64,000 bases of DNA from Aphrophora alni. Lineage: Eukaryota; Arthropoda; Insecta; Hemiptera; Aphrophoridae. The stretch lies in NCBI GenBank assembly GCA_963513935.1, contig OY740765.1, forward strand, positions 69,536,253 to 69,600,252, read 5' to 3'. Shown here piece after piece: positions 23,793-36,699 of this stretch (position 1 is its first letter; every line of letters begins with the position of its first letter). The translations under genes and the position numbers were made by a program. The notes under the pieces were generated by a model. It was not told the origin of the DNA, ran no database searches, and saw only the letters and a program-made list of their open reading frames with translations.

Positions 23793-26115
23793 CTGAAATA
23801 AAAATGGAAATGATATTTTAATAATTATATCAAAAAAAATAAACCCTACATCATAATACAGAGTGATTTAAAAGTTCCCAAACTCTCAATTTAGAATATT
23901 TGATGTAATTTAATTAAAATTTACATTGAAACTTAATAAATTTTATACAAAGAAAATAACTTTTAAATTAATAATTAACATTGATAATATTAAAAATAAC
24001 ATTATTATTATGATAACCATATCTTAATTAATCATTACAAAAGGTACTGAAAATGTATTATATTTTGTAAAAAGACCCAACTGCACATGCTTCTAAATAT
24101 TTATTTCGGTATGTTCATTGTAATAGCTCCCACATTCATACAAAATTACAGGAGACAAATTTGATAAGTGAGGTAGAAAACATTTTTTTTTCGAGAATAA
24201 CAATTTGGTGATTGGGCGGGCAGATTCACAGTAAACAAACCCATCCTAAGAACTGAAACGGTTAAATCCGTTTCAAAGGTTGAGTCTAGTTTTGCTGGAC
24301 AAAGAAATTAAATTTTCTTGTTACCAAGCCAACTTGTACTTTAGCCTATTGAAAGTGGACCTTGGCTGTCGTCAGATCTTTTGTAAATTGAATACAAAGA
24401 CCAAGAACCCGTTAAAAAAGGGATTGGTTTGTTGAAAGAATTTACATCACCTCAAAAAATTATTCTTTTAGTTTGAATTTATTCTAAAATTAATTAAAAA
24501 TTTGAAAATATGAATTTGAGGCTGAAATTGGTAAAGAGTGTAGTCCTAAAAGCGTGCATTCTTATAAATATCGAATCAGATCATATTTTGGATTTCTCAC
24601 GTAGTTATATAAGATTAAAGTTAATAAAAAATTCCAAAATTGATCAAAACTAAAAATTGTTAACATTTCTAGAAATAAGAATGAAAAATAAATCAAATAT
24701 CAAGAGGGAAAACTTTCGATAAAATCCATAACTAAAAAGTTAGCGGTTAGTGTTACGTTCGATGCCTGGAAGGTGACAAAAATCCACCGACATAACAAAA
24801 TCAAACTGTACACTTTCAACAACTTGTTTAGAACAATAAGGAAAAATAATTACAATTTAAATTAAAATTAAATTCTGAAAACAAAAGAGGATTTCAAAAA
24901 TAAAGTCAAAGAAATGCAGTTAAATAATAAACATAAAGGGATATGTGGTAAATTGGAATAAAATTTAAAATTGTAAAAAGCTCAATTCAAACAATTTTAA
25001 ATTGTAAAACCAAAGGAATGACATTTCGAGACTAGAATCTTTCAAGGTGGGAAAAAACGCGGAAGAAATGACGGAGCGATTTTGTGCTGCGGGTATGAAA
25101 CTTTTGGATAATGAGCAACATTTTCAAAAAGTTTCAATATGGCGGCTCAGAAACTCCAGAAGTTTTTAGGTGTACCTTCGCGATTTTTCGAATGCCGTTT
25201 ATATGAGAACCAAAGCTCGTATGGATTTCATTCGAAGTCGTGAAGATAGATGGCATCACGGGCTTCAAAACAACACCTTGGGAAAGTCAATAACAGATCT
25301 GGAAGTGGAATTACGGCGGTTTTGAATAAAACAATAGCTAAGAAGTATTCAAAAAGGGTGGAAGGAAGGGGCCAGCCAGCCAGAGACTATAAAAGAGAAA
25401 CTTCGGGGAAGCTACGGGACTGGTGTTTTCCGATTCGTCCAGAGAAGGTCTCTCTGCATATTACTATGTTAATTAACTTGTTTAGTTGTGAATTAGTTGT
25501 TCAGTCAAAATTTTATTAATACGACGTTTACTTTAAAGATTCTTAGTTGAACAGTACAACTCAAGATAAATAACAACATATTGAATAAACACTAGACTAA
25601 CTAATAAATGTCTTATTAGTTAGTGAAGAGCTCTACATATCATCATAAATACTTGAGGAGGTACAGGGTATCCAGATACGACTACACTACAAGCAAGACA
25701 CCTTCTTTAGCCATAAAGGACTCCAAGTCAACATACACATCAGGGAATTCCAGCCATCCAGTTGAAACTTCTTCAAGATCATCTGAAGACTTCCCCATAA
25801 TAGAGGAAGGTCAGATTTTCACCCTTTTGAATTTTGGTTTAGTAAAACAAAGTTTTTTTTTATTTTTCAAAATTTTTTTTTATATATATAAAATATTTGG
25901 ATTGGGCTGTAGAATTAAATATATTCCAACTTGTAAATTATTTCATAAGTGGATATATAATTAATTTAAATAAATATTATCAACTAGATTATTAAATTCT
26001 TTAAAATTTGTGCTTTTGTAAAAGAGTACTATTTCTGCTTTAGAGTTAAGAATATAAATTGTTGGTTAGATTAAGATGTTTTAGAATAGACATATATATG
26101 AGTACCTGAATTTTC

Positions 26116-26165
<50 letters not shown>

Positions 26166-27208
26166 AAATTAAATCAACAGAAAATAAACCAATATCACAC
26201 CAATCGTTTGATTCTTTTGAAAATAAACTTGTTATAATTTATCTACCTATAGCCACTTGTAAATAAAAATCACCTTAATATCAGGGTGTGTAAAATTTGT
26301 TTTGTGGTGAATAGTTGGTGAAAGAACCTGCTACTTGCAGACATAAGAGTTTCGTAAAATTAAAAATAATTCATACAAAGTTAAAATTGGAACTTTGTTT
26401 TTGTTTGCTGAAAAAGCGTAACTAGATAAAAGTAAAAGTTAAAAACCCAGTTTAAACTTCATTGCAGAACTTCCAAGGAAATTTGCACATGTATAAAATC
26501 TATTATGTTCAACTTAGAGCAATGCAATTCAACTGGTTTGTTCTGTGTAATTTCCTCAAAAACTATGTAGGTTTTAGAAAAAAAAAATACACCATTATTT
26601 TTTTATTTAAAAATTATACTTTAATATTTTTTTTATCCAGTAACACACATGTAACCAGTTATTTCACCATCACTTCACTAACCAAATATAATCCAGGATT
26701 TTAAATAGCTCCTAAAATTCCAAAAATATAAAATGTTTAAAACCTATATTTCTAAATAAAAATATTTGTATATTAATTTAGAAAAAAATGCAGGCTTTGA
26801 CTTGGCAATTCCGAAGGAACCTAGCTGGATATACACCTTATTTCATGTAGTCTTGGATTAGGACCCACTATTTCATCTTTCCTATCAGGTATCTCTTAAC
26901 CAACTCTTATTCTTTTCTGACCCTGATGCTATTATAGTATTCGAAGGCTAGGGGTTTTTATTTTAAGTTCTTTTTTCCTTTTTTACTTTGTAACTTACAG
27001 ACTCTCAACACATCCAGTCAACTGATTCATGTTTGATACAATAAAAGAAAAAATGGATATTTCAATATTTATTGCATTGCACTGCAATCTAGTGTAGAAT
27101 ATATGAATTAGAAAAGATAAAGAATTAATTGCTGAAGCCTATTAATGTTGTAGAAACAACCATTCAAATGGGAAAAAGGAAAAGTTGGGGTCACATTAGA
27201 CACAAGAC
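23793..27208. other. Intron sequence; possible LTR-like unit and long poly-A
   Basis: At 25060-25620 is a GC-richer stretch with a TATA-like GACTATAAAAGAG at 25386-25398, resembling an LTR promoter region, but no partner copy is in the window. An unrecognised frame (25623-25964) follows with serine/threonine-rich residues. At 24257-24276 GAAACGG and CCGTTTC form a small hairpin. Nothing else was recognised. Confidence 0.4.
26120..26163 (+). repeat. Homopolymer run of about 44 A
   Basis: An uninterrupted A run follows TTTTCTCTT. It could be a retroposon tail or a slippage product; no matching target duplication was found. The length is prone to sequencing error. Confidence 0.9.
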
Positions 27209-27605
27209 CTATGAATTAAATTCCTCCCACCTCGTCAAATATGACAGCTGTCCCCAAACTGTTAATCGATCATTGAAAAACTCATAGAGCCTCTCCACTG
27301 TTTCATTGAAGATATCATATGTTGATTCATCTTTTTGAAACCAAAAATAATGTTCATTTTTCTTAAAGCATCGATATAAGTTGAGAAATAATGTCTGTCT
27401 ACAAGGATAAATTAACAGTTGCATTTAAAAAAATCAGTCTCAAGATTCATTCCTTAGACATGGCACACCACACTTCACCAGGTGAAGTGGAACCTCAAGC
27501 AGTGTGTCAGGGTTAACAACAACCCAAATTTAACTATTAACGAATCCATTCAAATGAAACCAAGCCTCATCACCAAGAAAATAACATTAATTAATGGTTA
27601 ATAAC
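27209..27605 (-). pseudogene. Mariner/Tc-like transposase core, decayed
   Basis: The minus strand starts with VIFLGDEAWFHLNGFVNS at about 27600, matching the first catalytic Asp block of an abundant insect DDE transposase (usually FSDEAWFHLSGYVN). It continues with NPDTLLEVPLHLVKCGVPC, then across breaks to HYFWFQKDESTYDIFNETVE, where the usual WFQQDGATAHT keeps its Asp. It ends in RLYEFFNDRLTVWG. Stops and frameshifts are numerous. No terminal repeats seen. It lies in an NRF-like intron. Confidence 0.7.
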
Positions 27606-27806
27606 ACTGTTGCAAGTAAATCTCCTAAAGTACTCACACCAACATGCTTTTAGTAAATCACATTTTCAAGTAAATCTAGTGGGTATAGCTCTTGCACTAC
27701 TTGTATTCAGTATGGTCATAGCTCTTTAACAGGCTGAATAAGATGCTACCAACTGTTGAGACAACCACCATAAGTCACTTACCAGGAGAGCACTGCAAAA
27801 GTTTAA

Positions 27807-28437
27807 CCCTTCCCATGCGGCAAACGAGTATAGCCACAATGGTAGACTTTGACCCAAACGCGTAAAATATATTTTAGCCTATGGTTAGTTAATTAGTTCA
27901 CCAAAGTTCCGGTAGAATGCAGAGGCATGTCCGCTGTCTATTCAAGAATAGAAACACGTTTTGTTGAAAGTTCTACGCCTCGAGGCAGTGGAGGGGGACG
28001 CTATTTTGTCTGGAATTGTCCGGCGGCGCACACACTCTATAGCTTCTACAGAGCGGATAATGGCTATACTCGTAGTCTCATTAGTCTGATAGGCGACGAC
28101 CTTCGAGTTTGCATTTAAGCATTGTTTTGAAGAAGTATTGTTTTTTGTTTTTTTAACATTACCTTGTATTTTTTATATATTATTTCACAATATAACTGTT
28201 CCAATTTACAAAAATTAATAAAAACTAATTTTTTTTTTTGCAATTTTTTACTATTTTGTTGTATGTCATAAAAAAATGTTAAATGCACCCGAAAACCAAT
28301 GATGACATTTTTTTTTAATTAACCTTTCAAATACAAATCGAAAACAAAAATTAATTTTGAAAAACAAAACAAAATATTTTTAAAGTTATTTCAGCGTTGA
28401 GGTGAAATAAGGCAAATTTTATTCAGCATGCGAAGGG
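27807..28437. mobile_element. piggyBac-type MITE, 631 bp
   Basis: Bounded by TTAA on both sides (27803-27806, 28438-28441). The left end reads CCCTTCCCATGCGGCAA and the reversed right end CCCTTCGCATGCTGAAT, matching in 11 of the first 12 bases. Subterminal inverted motifs ACGAGTATAGCCA (27822) and TGGCTATACTCGT (28061) fit transposase sites. The GC-richer left half contains a 63-codon frame without recognisable domain, probably chance. TTAA plus a CCCT start is the hallmark of piggyBac non-autonomous elements. Confidence 0.8.
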
Positions 28438-28829
28438 TTAATATGCTCTAAAATCTAGAGTGTTAACACAAAAGGCCACACCCTTCTATGCTTATCCAAA
28501 ACATTGCCTGAAACATAAGTATCAGTGAAAATTCTTGCAACAACTAAACAATTTTTCATAATATAAATTCCAACAACGTTACCCTCTGATGACTAATATT
28601 TTCTTCTGAGTACCCCTTATAAGGATGCTTAATCTATGATGTCACCACTACAATATATGTTGCAAAGGTCTCCAATATCATCAACACATCAACAAGAAAA
28701 TTTTCCTTTTTAAAAAGCAAATACTTTTTTAAGTTCAGGGACTTTTAAACCACTCTGTATAACTCCTTAGCAGACTGCTTTCATTTGAATAATATAAATA
28801 TTATGTATAGTGGTGTACTTTTTACTTAC

Positions 28830-29041
28830 ATGACTAGCAAAGAAGAAGACGGTGGAATAATGGATTTTTTTTGCACTTGGCACATCTCTTGATCAACTTT
28901 GACTCGAACTCTCATCCCAGTTGTAGAAAAGTAATGACCAAGTATATCAAGAAGTGTATTCTCTACATCTTTTGCACTGCATGATTCTGGCACACAAAGA
29001 GCCCAATTTATAGAAGAAAAGCGAGGTACTCTATGTCCTGG
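28830..29041 (-). CDS. NRF-6-like acyltransferase, exon (end of NRF domain)
   Basis: The minus-strand exon has acceptor TTGTTCAG (29042-29049) and donor GTAAGT (28829 down), 212 bp. It encodes PGHRVPRFSSINWALCVPES, CSAKDVENTLLDILGHYFST, TGMRVRVKVDQEMCQVQKKS and the hydrophobic start SSSLLV. The WALCVPESCSAKDVE phrase is the signature of the extracellular NRF domain, with paired cysteines. It joins exon 41466-41692 in phase 0 and passes to 23713-23792 in phase 2. NRF proteins are multi-pass membrane proteins of uncertain enzymatic role, implicated in nematodes in lipid transport and drug sensitivity; the role here is inferred by family only. Confidence 0.9.
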
Positions 29042-29149
29042 CTGAACAAATATGAAAATATTAAAATTATTGAACCTTGATAATTATATTATACAAAATA
29101 TATTCATTACATTCCCTAAGATGTAATAAGTGAAGAAATAGTCATGGAA

Positions 29150-29660
29150 GACAGCTTTAGAACTCAAAACCAAAATCTATTCTGGAATGATCAAATGGTT
29201 TTATAGAGTTCAATTGAAGAAAATATTGTTCCTCATAGTTTGTTGTTAGATGAGCATGCTGAGGAACTATCTCTTCCTTCAATTTATACACAGGTTAATT
29301 TCATAACTTCAGAAAATATTTACATTTTATGGCATTCATGATGGCAATTAGTGAATTGAACCACTCCGATCATCATGCTAACACATATCATTCCATATAT
29401 ACTGCTATGAAAACCACGAAATTACAAGTATGTGACTCTTTTTGTAGCTTTAAACGTTTTGAAAATAATGCTAATATTTACTTGTCGGCAAAAAGAATCC
29501 AACGGTTATATGAAGAACTACATTGAATCTAATCTTCTTTTATAAAGAAATATTTCCAATTCAGTATAGTATTGATCCAAATATAAGTCCTGTTAGCAAT
29601 GATTAGGTAACTTGGATAGCAAATAATTTTTCTTACATGAGTTCTAATGACATAGGATAG
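29150..29660 (+). pseudogene. Helitron replication-protein (helitron_like_N) relic
   Basis: In shifting frames the plus strand resembles the domain that precedes the Rep/helicase part of Helitron proteins: LLDEHAEELSLPSIY (29245-29290), then FMAFMMAISELNHSDHHANT, IYTAMKTTKLQVCDSF and SFKRFENNANIYL. After a break comes YIESNLLL with ISNSVYY (29515-29570), matching the usual CIESNLSFMKSIPNSVQYW. Stops and shifts are frequent and the HUH motif itself is not visible. Plausible but weak. Confidence 0.5.
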
Positions 29661-29994
29661 ATTTCTCTGTTACTAATTGAAAAATAATGTTACAGAAATT
29701 GTGGAAAATTTTCCTTCAGACTTGCATTCTTATTTTAATAAATTAGTTATTATTCTGATGAATATTTTACAGTAAAAATAATATCGTTTTTGAACGATAT
29801 CATGTACTTCATTATTCCAAATGAATTAAATTTCAGCTGTTATATTTTTATAAAACAAATTTTTCGTATGTAGGTATCTTTTTTTTAAATTAAAAAAAAT
29901 AAAAAATTTAACAGAAGTTATAATATAACATTTTTTTCATATTAGATTTTGTAATATTTATTACAACATACCCTTCCTTTATATTTTCTTATTA

Positions 29995-31023
29995 CAGTAG
30001 AACCCCTCAAACTCGACACAATGTGGACTTTAAGGTTGTCGAGTTTGGGGGTTGTCGAGTTTTAGGGAACTTTGGTATTTAATGGTTAGGTTTGCAACAA
30101 ATACTCAAAATTATTTTAAATAACCGTATATTTATTGATTATCAATGATTAAACGTTTATTGCAAAAAAGTCCCTGCCTGACAACAAAAAAATAGTGTGT
30201 TCTATCACACATTAAAATTAAATTTATCGATCGGTCAAATGAGATTTAAAAAGTGTTGGCCTTGTACAATAGGTTTAGTAAACTAAAAAGACCTATCCTA
30301 ATATGCTGTAATAAAATTTACAGTAAAGTCTACAGTAAAAAACAGACAGTCCATTAAATATTTTTAAAGATTAAAACAATTTTATATAAAAAAAAAACTT
30401 TAGAGCAATGTTAGCATTGTTTGAAAAAACTTTTGATTGATCTTTGTTTTTCATTTTCGACTGGACGTCTGGCAGCTTCATCTCGAAGTCGCCGAAGAAA
30501 GAGAATGTCCATACCAAACACAGTCCAATACAAATGCTATAAATTGAACTGCTGATCGCATATAATTAAGAGTCGGATCATTTTTCTCACATGGTTAAGA
30601 CCTTTATTACAAAACTTGAATCATAGTTCTACGACGCTCCGTTGAATTATTATGGCAAAAGACTTGCCGCTTACTTTAATGGAATCGGTGCTAATGACCG
30701 GTAGCATCCGGGTGGTTAGGCGCTTGGGTTCACAACAATATGAATGTTTTGACAACAAATGTTTAGGGCTGTCCTGGTCTACCTGGACCCTTTATCTTTG
30801 GCCTCTACTATACAGTAGGATTAGAAAGTGGCTAGACAAAGGAGCATCCCTCACAGCTGTATAAACAAAAGTAACAAGCCTCAACCTCCGGGCATCTGGC
30901 AGGCGCACATGGCGTAAAACAATGCAGTGAATGACCTTGGAAATCCCATGCTCCTTGTCACTGGCCCTGTCGAGTTTGACGGAATGTCGAGTTTGAGGGG
31001 GTCGAGTTTGAGGGGTTTTACTG
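29995..31023. mobile_element. pogo/Tigger-type non-autonomous element, 1029 bp
   Basis: TA duplications flank the unit (29993-29994, 31024-31025). The left end is CAGTAGAACCCCTCAAACTC and the reversed right end CAGTAAAACCCCTCAAACTC, one mismatch in 20. The terminal motif GTCGAGTTTGAGGGG is repeated two to three times inside each end (30037-30062 and 30969-31016). No transposase frame is visible within. CAGT ends with TA target sites are typical of pogo/Tigger elements. Intronic. Confidence 0.85.
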
Positions 31024-31025
31024 TA

Positions 31026-34000
31026 TTACTATTTACTTACCACATGATGCAAAATAGCCATAACATACAAATACAAATAGCCAAAGAGGTTTCAATTCAT
31101 CCGCGCGATCCTCTCAAAGTTCATATTTTGTTTAAAGTAATTTATAAGGAGAGATAAATTCTTGTTTAATTTTGATTGTTTCTTATATTATTTTCGTGTT
31201 TTATACAGTATCTCATACTTCCATCACCTCGTTAGAAGAGATAAAAAATTTGTGTTAGTTTTGAGAGTGTATTGAGTTATTATAAAGGACAAGAGAAGGC
31301 CAAACATTGATCTCACTCCGTTATCATTTAATACGGTAAAGCAACTGTTGTAGTATAGAGTTTATGACAGGGTAGCTAAGTTTGATTATAGAAGAATAGG
31401 ATTTTCTTTGGGGTCAGAGCTAGAGCTATTACAGTCTATGGGAGGATGTGCTGGCAGAAACCTTCTGTCCATGAGAAGACCATGGTATAAGACCTTACTG
31501 GTGGGTATAAGTGTTAAAAATAACACTAATAAGGAATTCCAGGCAATGCAATTTACCGAATTGTGACACGTATGTATGAATCCAGATACACCTTTATCTG
31601 ACCTAACTAAAAATATATTTCTAGTTCAGTGACGAAATCTTACTGCAAAGAAACTAAAGGAGTATTTCATCCAAGACTGAAGTAAAACCGTTCCATACAT
31701 TAATTATGTTAAAGTAAAAGGTGTTAACTTTTGTTGTGTATGTGTAAATAAATATTAGAAAAAAAGAGTTTTTAAATTTCTACTAAAAATATACAACTTT
31801 CATTGAAACTGGTTTATTTAATTGGAAGAAAGGGACTGAAAAAGTGAAACTATATAAGCATTCAGGCTATCATAGAAAAGGAATCTTTAAGATGAATGTT
31901 TTTCAAGCTACAATCATTTTTTTGTACTCATTTATTTGACAACAAACAGACAAATAACAGTGAATTGTACTTGTTTGTTGCATCTATTTACTCAAGGTCT
32001 TGTTAATCAAGGTCTATGGAAGAAGAAAGTTACTTCAATAAACTTCCACAATTACAGTGTAAGAAATAGGTCAAACTAAGATGTAATTACAAAGAGAACC
32101 TTTCACCTGTAGATACATTGTGTGAAATAAAACATATTTTTAAAACTTACAAAAATAAGTGGTACAGGATGCTATGTGATCAGAATACGGTTTCAATCAA
32201 GACTCAATTATTTTTTTCCCCGCTAAAAAAAAATAGATATCACTGGGCTTGACATTCACTGGGCATGACAAATTCACGATGTTCTGTTGATCAGTTTCTG
32301 AGAAGATGAAAGTCTTTCCAAATTTAGAATAGTTGATTGAATTTTTAATAATATAGTTGTACACATCAGTGCTGAGAAAATTATCTGACACATTGTGGCG
32401 GTGCTCAGTCATATGTATATATATTTGAAGATTCCTAAAATTATTCTAAGGTGAAAAATTTATAAATTAATTTTATAGCTCAAATTTAACATTTTTCAAC
32501 CATGATAACAATCTTGTCTCAAAATGTTAAAACATCTACATATAGCGGAAAGCTGGATTTTTTACAAGTGATAGATCCTTATGAGTCATGTATATTCTCT
32601 AAAGTCCCCTCTTCTCCCCTTTCTATTTTCCCCCATCCCCTCCATAGTTTGAAAATACAGTTTATCACTATATCACTTATATGTTTGTAAATAAATGTCG
32701 TAAAGAAAAAAACTTTTTCTGAATTGTTCCTCACTAAGTTTTCTACAAGTTGTATTTCAAATTATTATTATTTAAAATTATACTAAGGAGCTATAAAATT
32801 ACAAACTTAAAAAACTTGTTTAAAAAGGTTTAAAATGCTAACTGGATTAGAAGTTAAATTAGTGTTACGGCTAGGGTGGCATCAAAGTAAGCATGTGTGT
32901 GCTGCTCTAGTGCTCCAACATGCCGATTTTCATACATACTATACAGGTCTTGCATAATGCTTTTATTATTCAATCACAAAACTTATTTCTTACTTTACAT
33001 TCTTCACATATCTTTAAAATCTATCTCAAGAAAATACTGCAATAATATTTTTATTTGAAACTTTCATGCCAGTTTTGGTTTGTAACTATTTATAATTTGT
33101 TATATTCAACTACAGTATTTGCTTCAAATCATGTGCTACCCTCAACTCATTTCATCTGTATCTGATTCAAGTGTCGGAAAATTAAGTCATGATAAATAAA
33201 CTGTTGCAGTTTTCACACATTGCTGAACAGTTTGAAACAATTTTAAAATGAGAGTGTTGATTTTATTTTATGAAAGAAAGAAGCTAAGTGCTATGAATGT
33301 TGGGCGCCATGGCAACTCAATAATTACCAAATTATTATATAAAATGAATTTAAATTTACGTTTGAAATCTCTAGGGTCGCAGAGTTCTTTTAACAGTGTA
33401 GCCTACTGTAGGATATTGTTAAAAAATCAGAAGTCCTTTTTTGTGCTGAAATAGTACATAACTTTATTAACATGTATTCATCATAGACAGATATAAAGTT
33501 TGAATAATCATATTCAACATCTTACATTAATACATCCTATCAAATTTCTCCTATTTCAATGATATTGATAAGAAAAAGATCTGAATAAAGTTTATTTACT
33601 GACATTATTTTACTTGTTGCAACTTACAAAAAATGAATTTAATTGAAATAAGAGTTGTATTCTTTAAAATTAGAGCAAGTTATATTATTTTCTTTGATTA
33701 TCAAGATTTTATAAAGATATTTTTTTATGGTTTAAAAGTTAAGGATTTACCTTATTTGTTAAAATTCAAAATAAAAAGATTCTATACCTAATGTTAAACA
33801 ACACAAAATATATTAAATACATACATAATTCTGTAATAAGAGTTTCTTAAACGTGGATACCAAACACGTTATTATTTTGTTGAAAACACTTGTTTCCAAA
33901 GATTGTTTCTTCTGTTGCCCAGGACTCCATGAGGTCACTTCGTGAAATCATTCCCTCTCTCAGTGCTGACATTGTCGAATTGTTCCTCCTTTTCTTCACG

Positions 34001-35239
34001 GTATTCTCTTACCTTTTTTTCTATTAGAATATGGAAATTAGTGTTCTTTTAAATATAGATTGTTCAATACTTCTCACAAATAACAGTCTAGTCTATTATT
34101 ATTACCGCCTCAGCATTAACACTGAAACCCATGCATTATTGTTCAAGTCACATTCTACAAGTTTATATATTAGTTTAAAAGTTCACAATTTAAAACAATC
34201 ACATTTAACACTGAATATGGGTTTATAGTCTTATTGTCCAGAAGGTATTCAAAGCTCAAACCTTTGACTCATGTGAGCCATTGCAAATAACCGCATGGTA
34301 CTTCGTTCTAATATACAAAAGAATCTTTTTCTAAGTCCATTTCTAACAATTCTTTGTACACTGATTTTTACTGTCTATGTTTTTTATCAACACCAAACTA
34401 TATTGTCACTTCTAAACTACAAAATCTTACATTCTAACGGTTTTTTCATTGTTCTATTTGATAACGCACAAACATTGAAATAAGTCTGAACCCTTCAAAG
34501 GTTCCCCAAGGACTCACTATTAAATAACTGTTTAACACATTGTCTATTAAATATGTCTTTAACCGAAGTTAAACTTTATTTTTTAACGATTTCCAGTGTT
34601 TTATTTGAAACCACACAAACAACATAATACATCTGAACCCTTCAAAGGTTACTCAAGGACTGACGCTATATCATCTCCCTCCTTCCTTGGTTGGCAACAA
34701 GCAGTTTTCCGCTTTATTCACGAATCACTTACGTTCACAATTCATATTAATTAGGTTTACACTATAACTAATGATATTAATACATACAATACATTTCTCT
34801 GATCAATTGTTATCATTTATCTTGTTCTCAAATTTTGTTTCTTTTTAAAATTAATAAAGGTAATTTGACAGACTATTTTTCTTACGCATATCCTCTTTAC
34901 TTTTTTTCTCGACCAATTGCATGCAAGATTCAAAAATCATTTCTTCATGCTAATTTCAAAATTTAAAATGTATGATGTTACAAGTTAAACCCAGATTTTC
35001 TGATACAACAGCAGTAGTGTCTGCATGGTGTCTTACAGCAGCACGAAAGTAGATACAGTAGATCATTAGAGCCTTTACACTAGGAATAAGTGAACCCTCT
35101 ACAACTATTCAACTGTATACTCTGTTTTTGTGACAGTTCAGATAAACTAATGATTTATCTTGTATATGAACTAGCTTCTTTGTCTCCTGCTTTGTTTGAC
35201 AAAGTTATGTTATACAAAGAGGCGAATTCTTCATTCTTT
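31026..35239. other. Intron sequence, little recognised
   Basis: AT-rich. The stretch 31290-31690 looks like an ancient coding relic but cannot be assigned. An open minus-strand stretch at 33857-34005 (STMSALREGMISRSDLMESW) has no family I know. The block 32520-32770 repeats inverted at 37380-37620. Confidence 0.4.
32520..32770 (+). repeat. Dispersed repeat, inverted partner at 37380-37620
   Basis: Shared features with the reverse complement of 37380-37620 include a GGAAAGC core, GTGATAGATC, a C-rich run of about 60 bases around 32608-32642, the TATCACT block and GAATTGTTCCTCACTAAG/GATTGTTCCTCATTAAG. Similarity is perhaps three quarters. No coding frame and no terminal repeat seen. Confidence 0.6.
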
Positions 35240-36390
35240 AATTAAAAGTATTCAATGATGGCATTACAGATGAAATAACACAAAAAGAAGATGTAGGTGT
35301 GGTCATTAATAGAGGCTTTCTTCTTCATTGTGTTCCTTCCACAAGACAAGAAACTTATGGAAATATCATCAAAAATTATTCCACCTTTGTTATCAACAAA
35401 TATGCAAATAACTCAACCATTCTTTTGATGGGTATACTCTAGAAGTTGCAATCAAGGGAGAAGAGCAAGCAAGAAGAAATTCATAATGCAATATATATTT
35501 TGATAAAAATACTCTATGTATTACAAAAGAGGTGGCATTCCTTTTAAACCATAACAATAAGAAGAGGATGTTTGGAGCATGAGTGAGGCACTCCGCAAGA
35601 AGGGAATTATATCAGTGACAGCCAAAGCAGTACTGATTTGGAGATACTGGGAGATGGACTTGAACTGCCAAATAAATTTACGAAGGTAATACCCAAAATT
35701 CTGTATCTGTTACCACAACGTAGTCCCATAACTAGTAGTTGCACTGGTGAAAATCTGTGGGAGAAATCCCTTGGTTGTCTAGAACAATTAATATGTTCAC
35801 TCACGAGTATCAGCAACTTGTTTCACTTCCATATGCAGTTACCAGATGTGATACCACTTAATTTTTTTAGCTCAGGGAAGACAAAATCTGTCGATGTAAT
35901 CAAAACAAAACCCATAATCCAAAATTAAAGCTGAAATATTTCTGAACAAAAATGTGTCTCATGATGAATTATTAGAAAATGGAGAAAAGTTCATCATTGA
36001 CTAGGTGATATTCAAATTTGACTTAAGGCCGATATTTCAAGTTTATATCAATGACAACAAAGTTGACTCTGAAACGTTGATTTAATAAAATTACCACCAA
36101 TATCAGAAGCACAGCAGCAACCCGTATTAAGAGTTTACCTTCAAGTGCAGCTATGTATTGACAATGAACTTCACCCGAAAAGCTTGGGTTTGAGACATGA
36201 ATATAAAAGTAAAATGGCTGGACAAACAATATCTCAAGACCTATACCTAGTTCAAAGGCCTTTACCCATGATGATATACTTTATCTAATTTCGTGTCATT
36301 GTAAGACACCATACAGACACTACTGTTGTTGGAGAAAATCTGTGTTTAGTTGTTCACCTATGTGTGAAAACTGTAATGGTTTGTAATGAC
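35240..36390 (+). pseudogene. Relic of an uncharacterised repetitive arthropod protein with C-terminal Cys cluster
   Basis: The plus strand contains FNDGITDEITQKEDVGVVIN and RGFLLHCVPSTRQETYGNII (35249-35370). This resembles an LLHKV...TFG...Y motif of a widely multiplied uncharacterised arthropod family. Further on are LPPISEAQQQPVLRVYLQVQ and LCIDNELHPKSLGL (36095-36200), and last ISCHCKTPYRHYCCWRKSVF with SCSPMCENCNG (36290-36375), a cysteine cluster typical of the C-terminus of that family. Many stops intervene. The order of the three segments matches the family; its function, and whether it is mobile on its own, is unknown to me. Confidence 0.5.
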
Positions 36391-36699
36391 TTAATTCTTC
36401 AATGCTTGAAACAGATATAGACAAAATGAGTTGAGGTTGCTCATGGTTTGAAGTAAATAGTTGAATGTTTGATGACAACCTAGTTCACTTTGATGAGACC
36501 CTAGCTCTGTAACTCTACATATATCTTAAAATGTGTACTACAAGTATTTCAAACTTTTTGCGTATTTTGACTATTTAAAACAATACATAAGAAAAAGAAA
36601 ATTTGTCTTCTTAAAAAAACCAAGTTTAAGTATAATTCATTAATTACTTGAGTTGTCCTTAAGTATAATTTTTAATAAAAATAGTGTTAAGAATGTTCC

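Noticed and set aside
25250..25964. Two frames (89 and 113 codons) near a TATA-like motif
   Set aside because: No recognised domain, no splice evidence and no second copy; recorded only as a possible LTR-like stretch.
27927..28118. 63-codon frame in the piggyBac MITE
   Set aside because: No domain; it lies wholly in a GC-richer part of a non-autonomous element and is likely chance.
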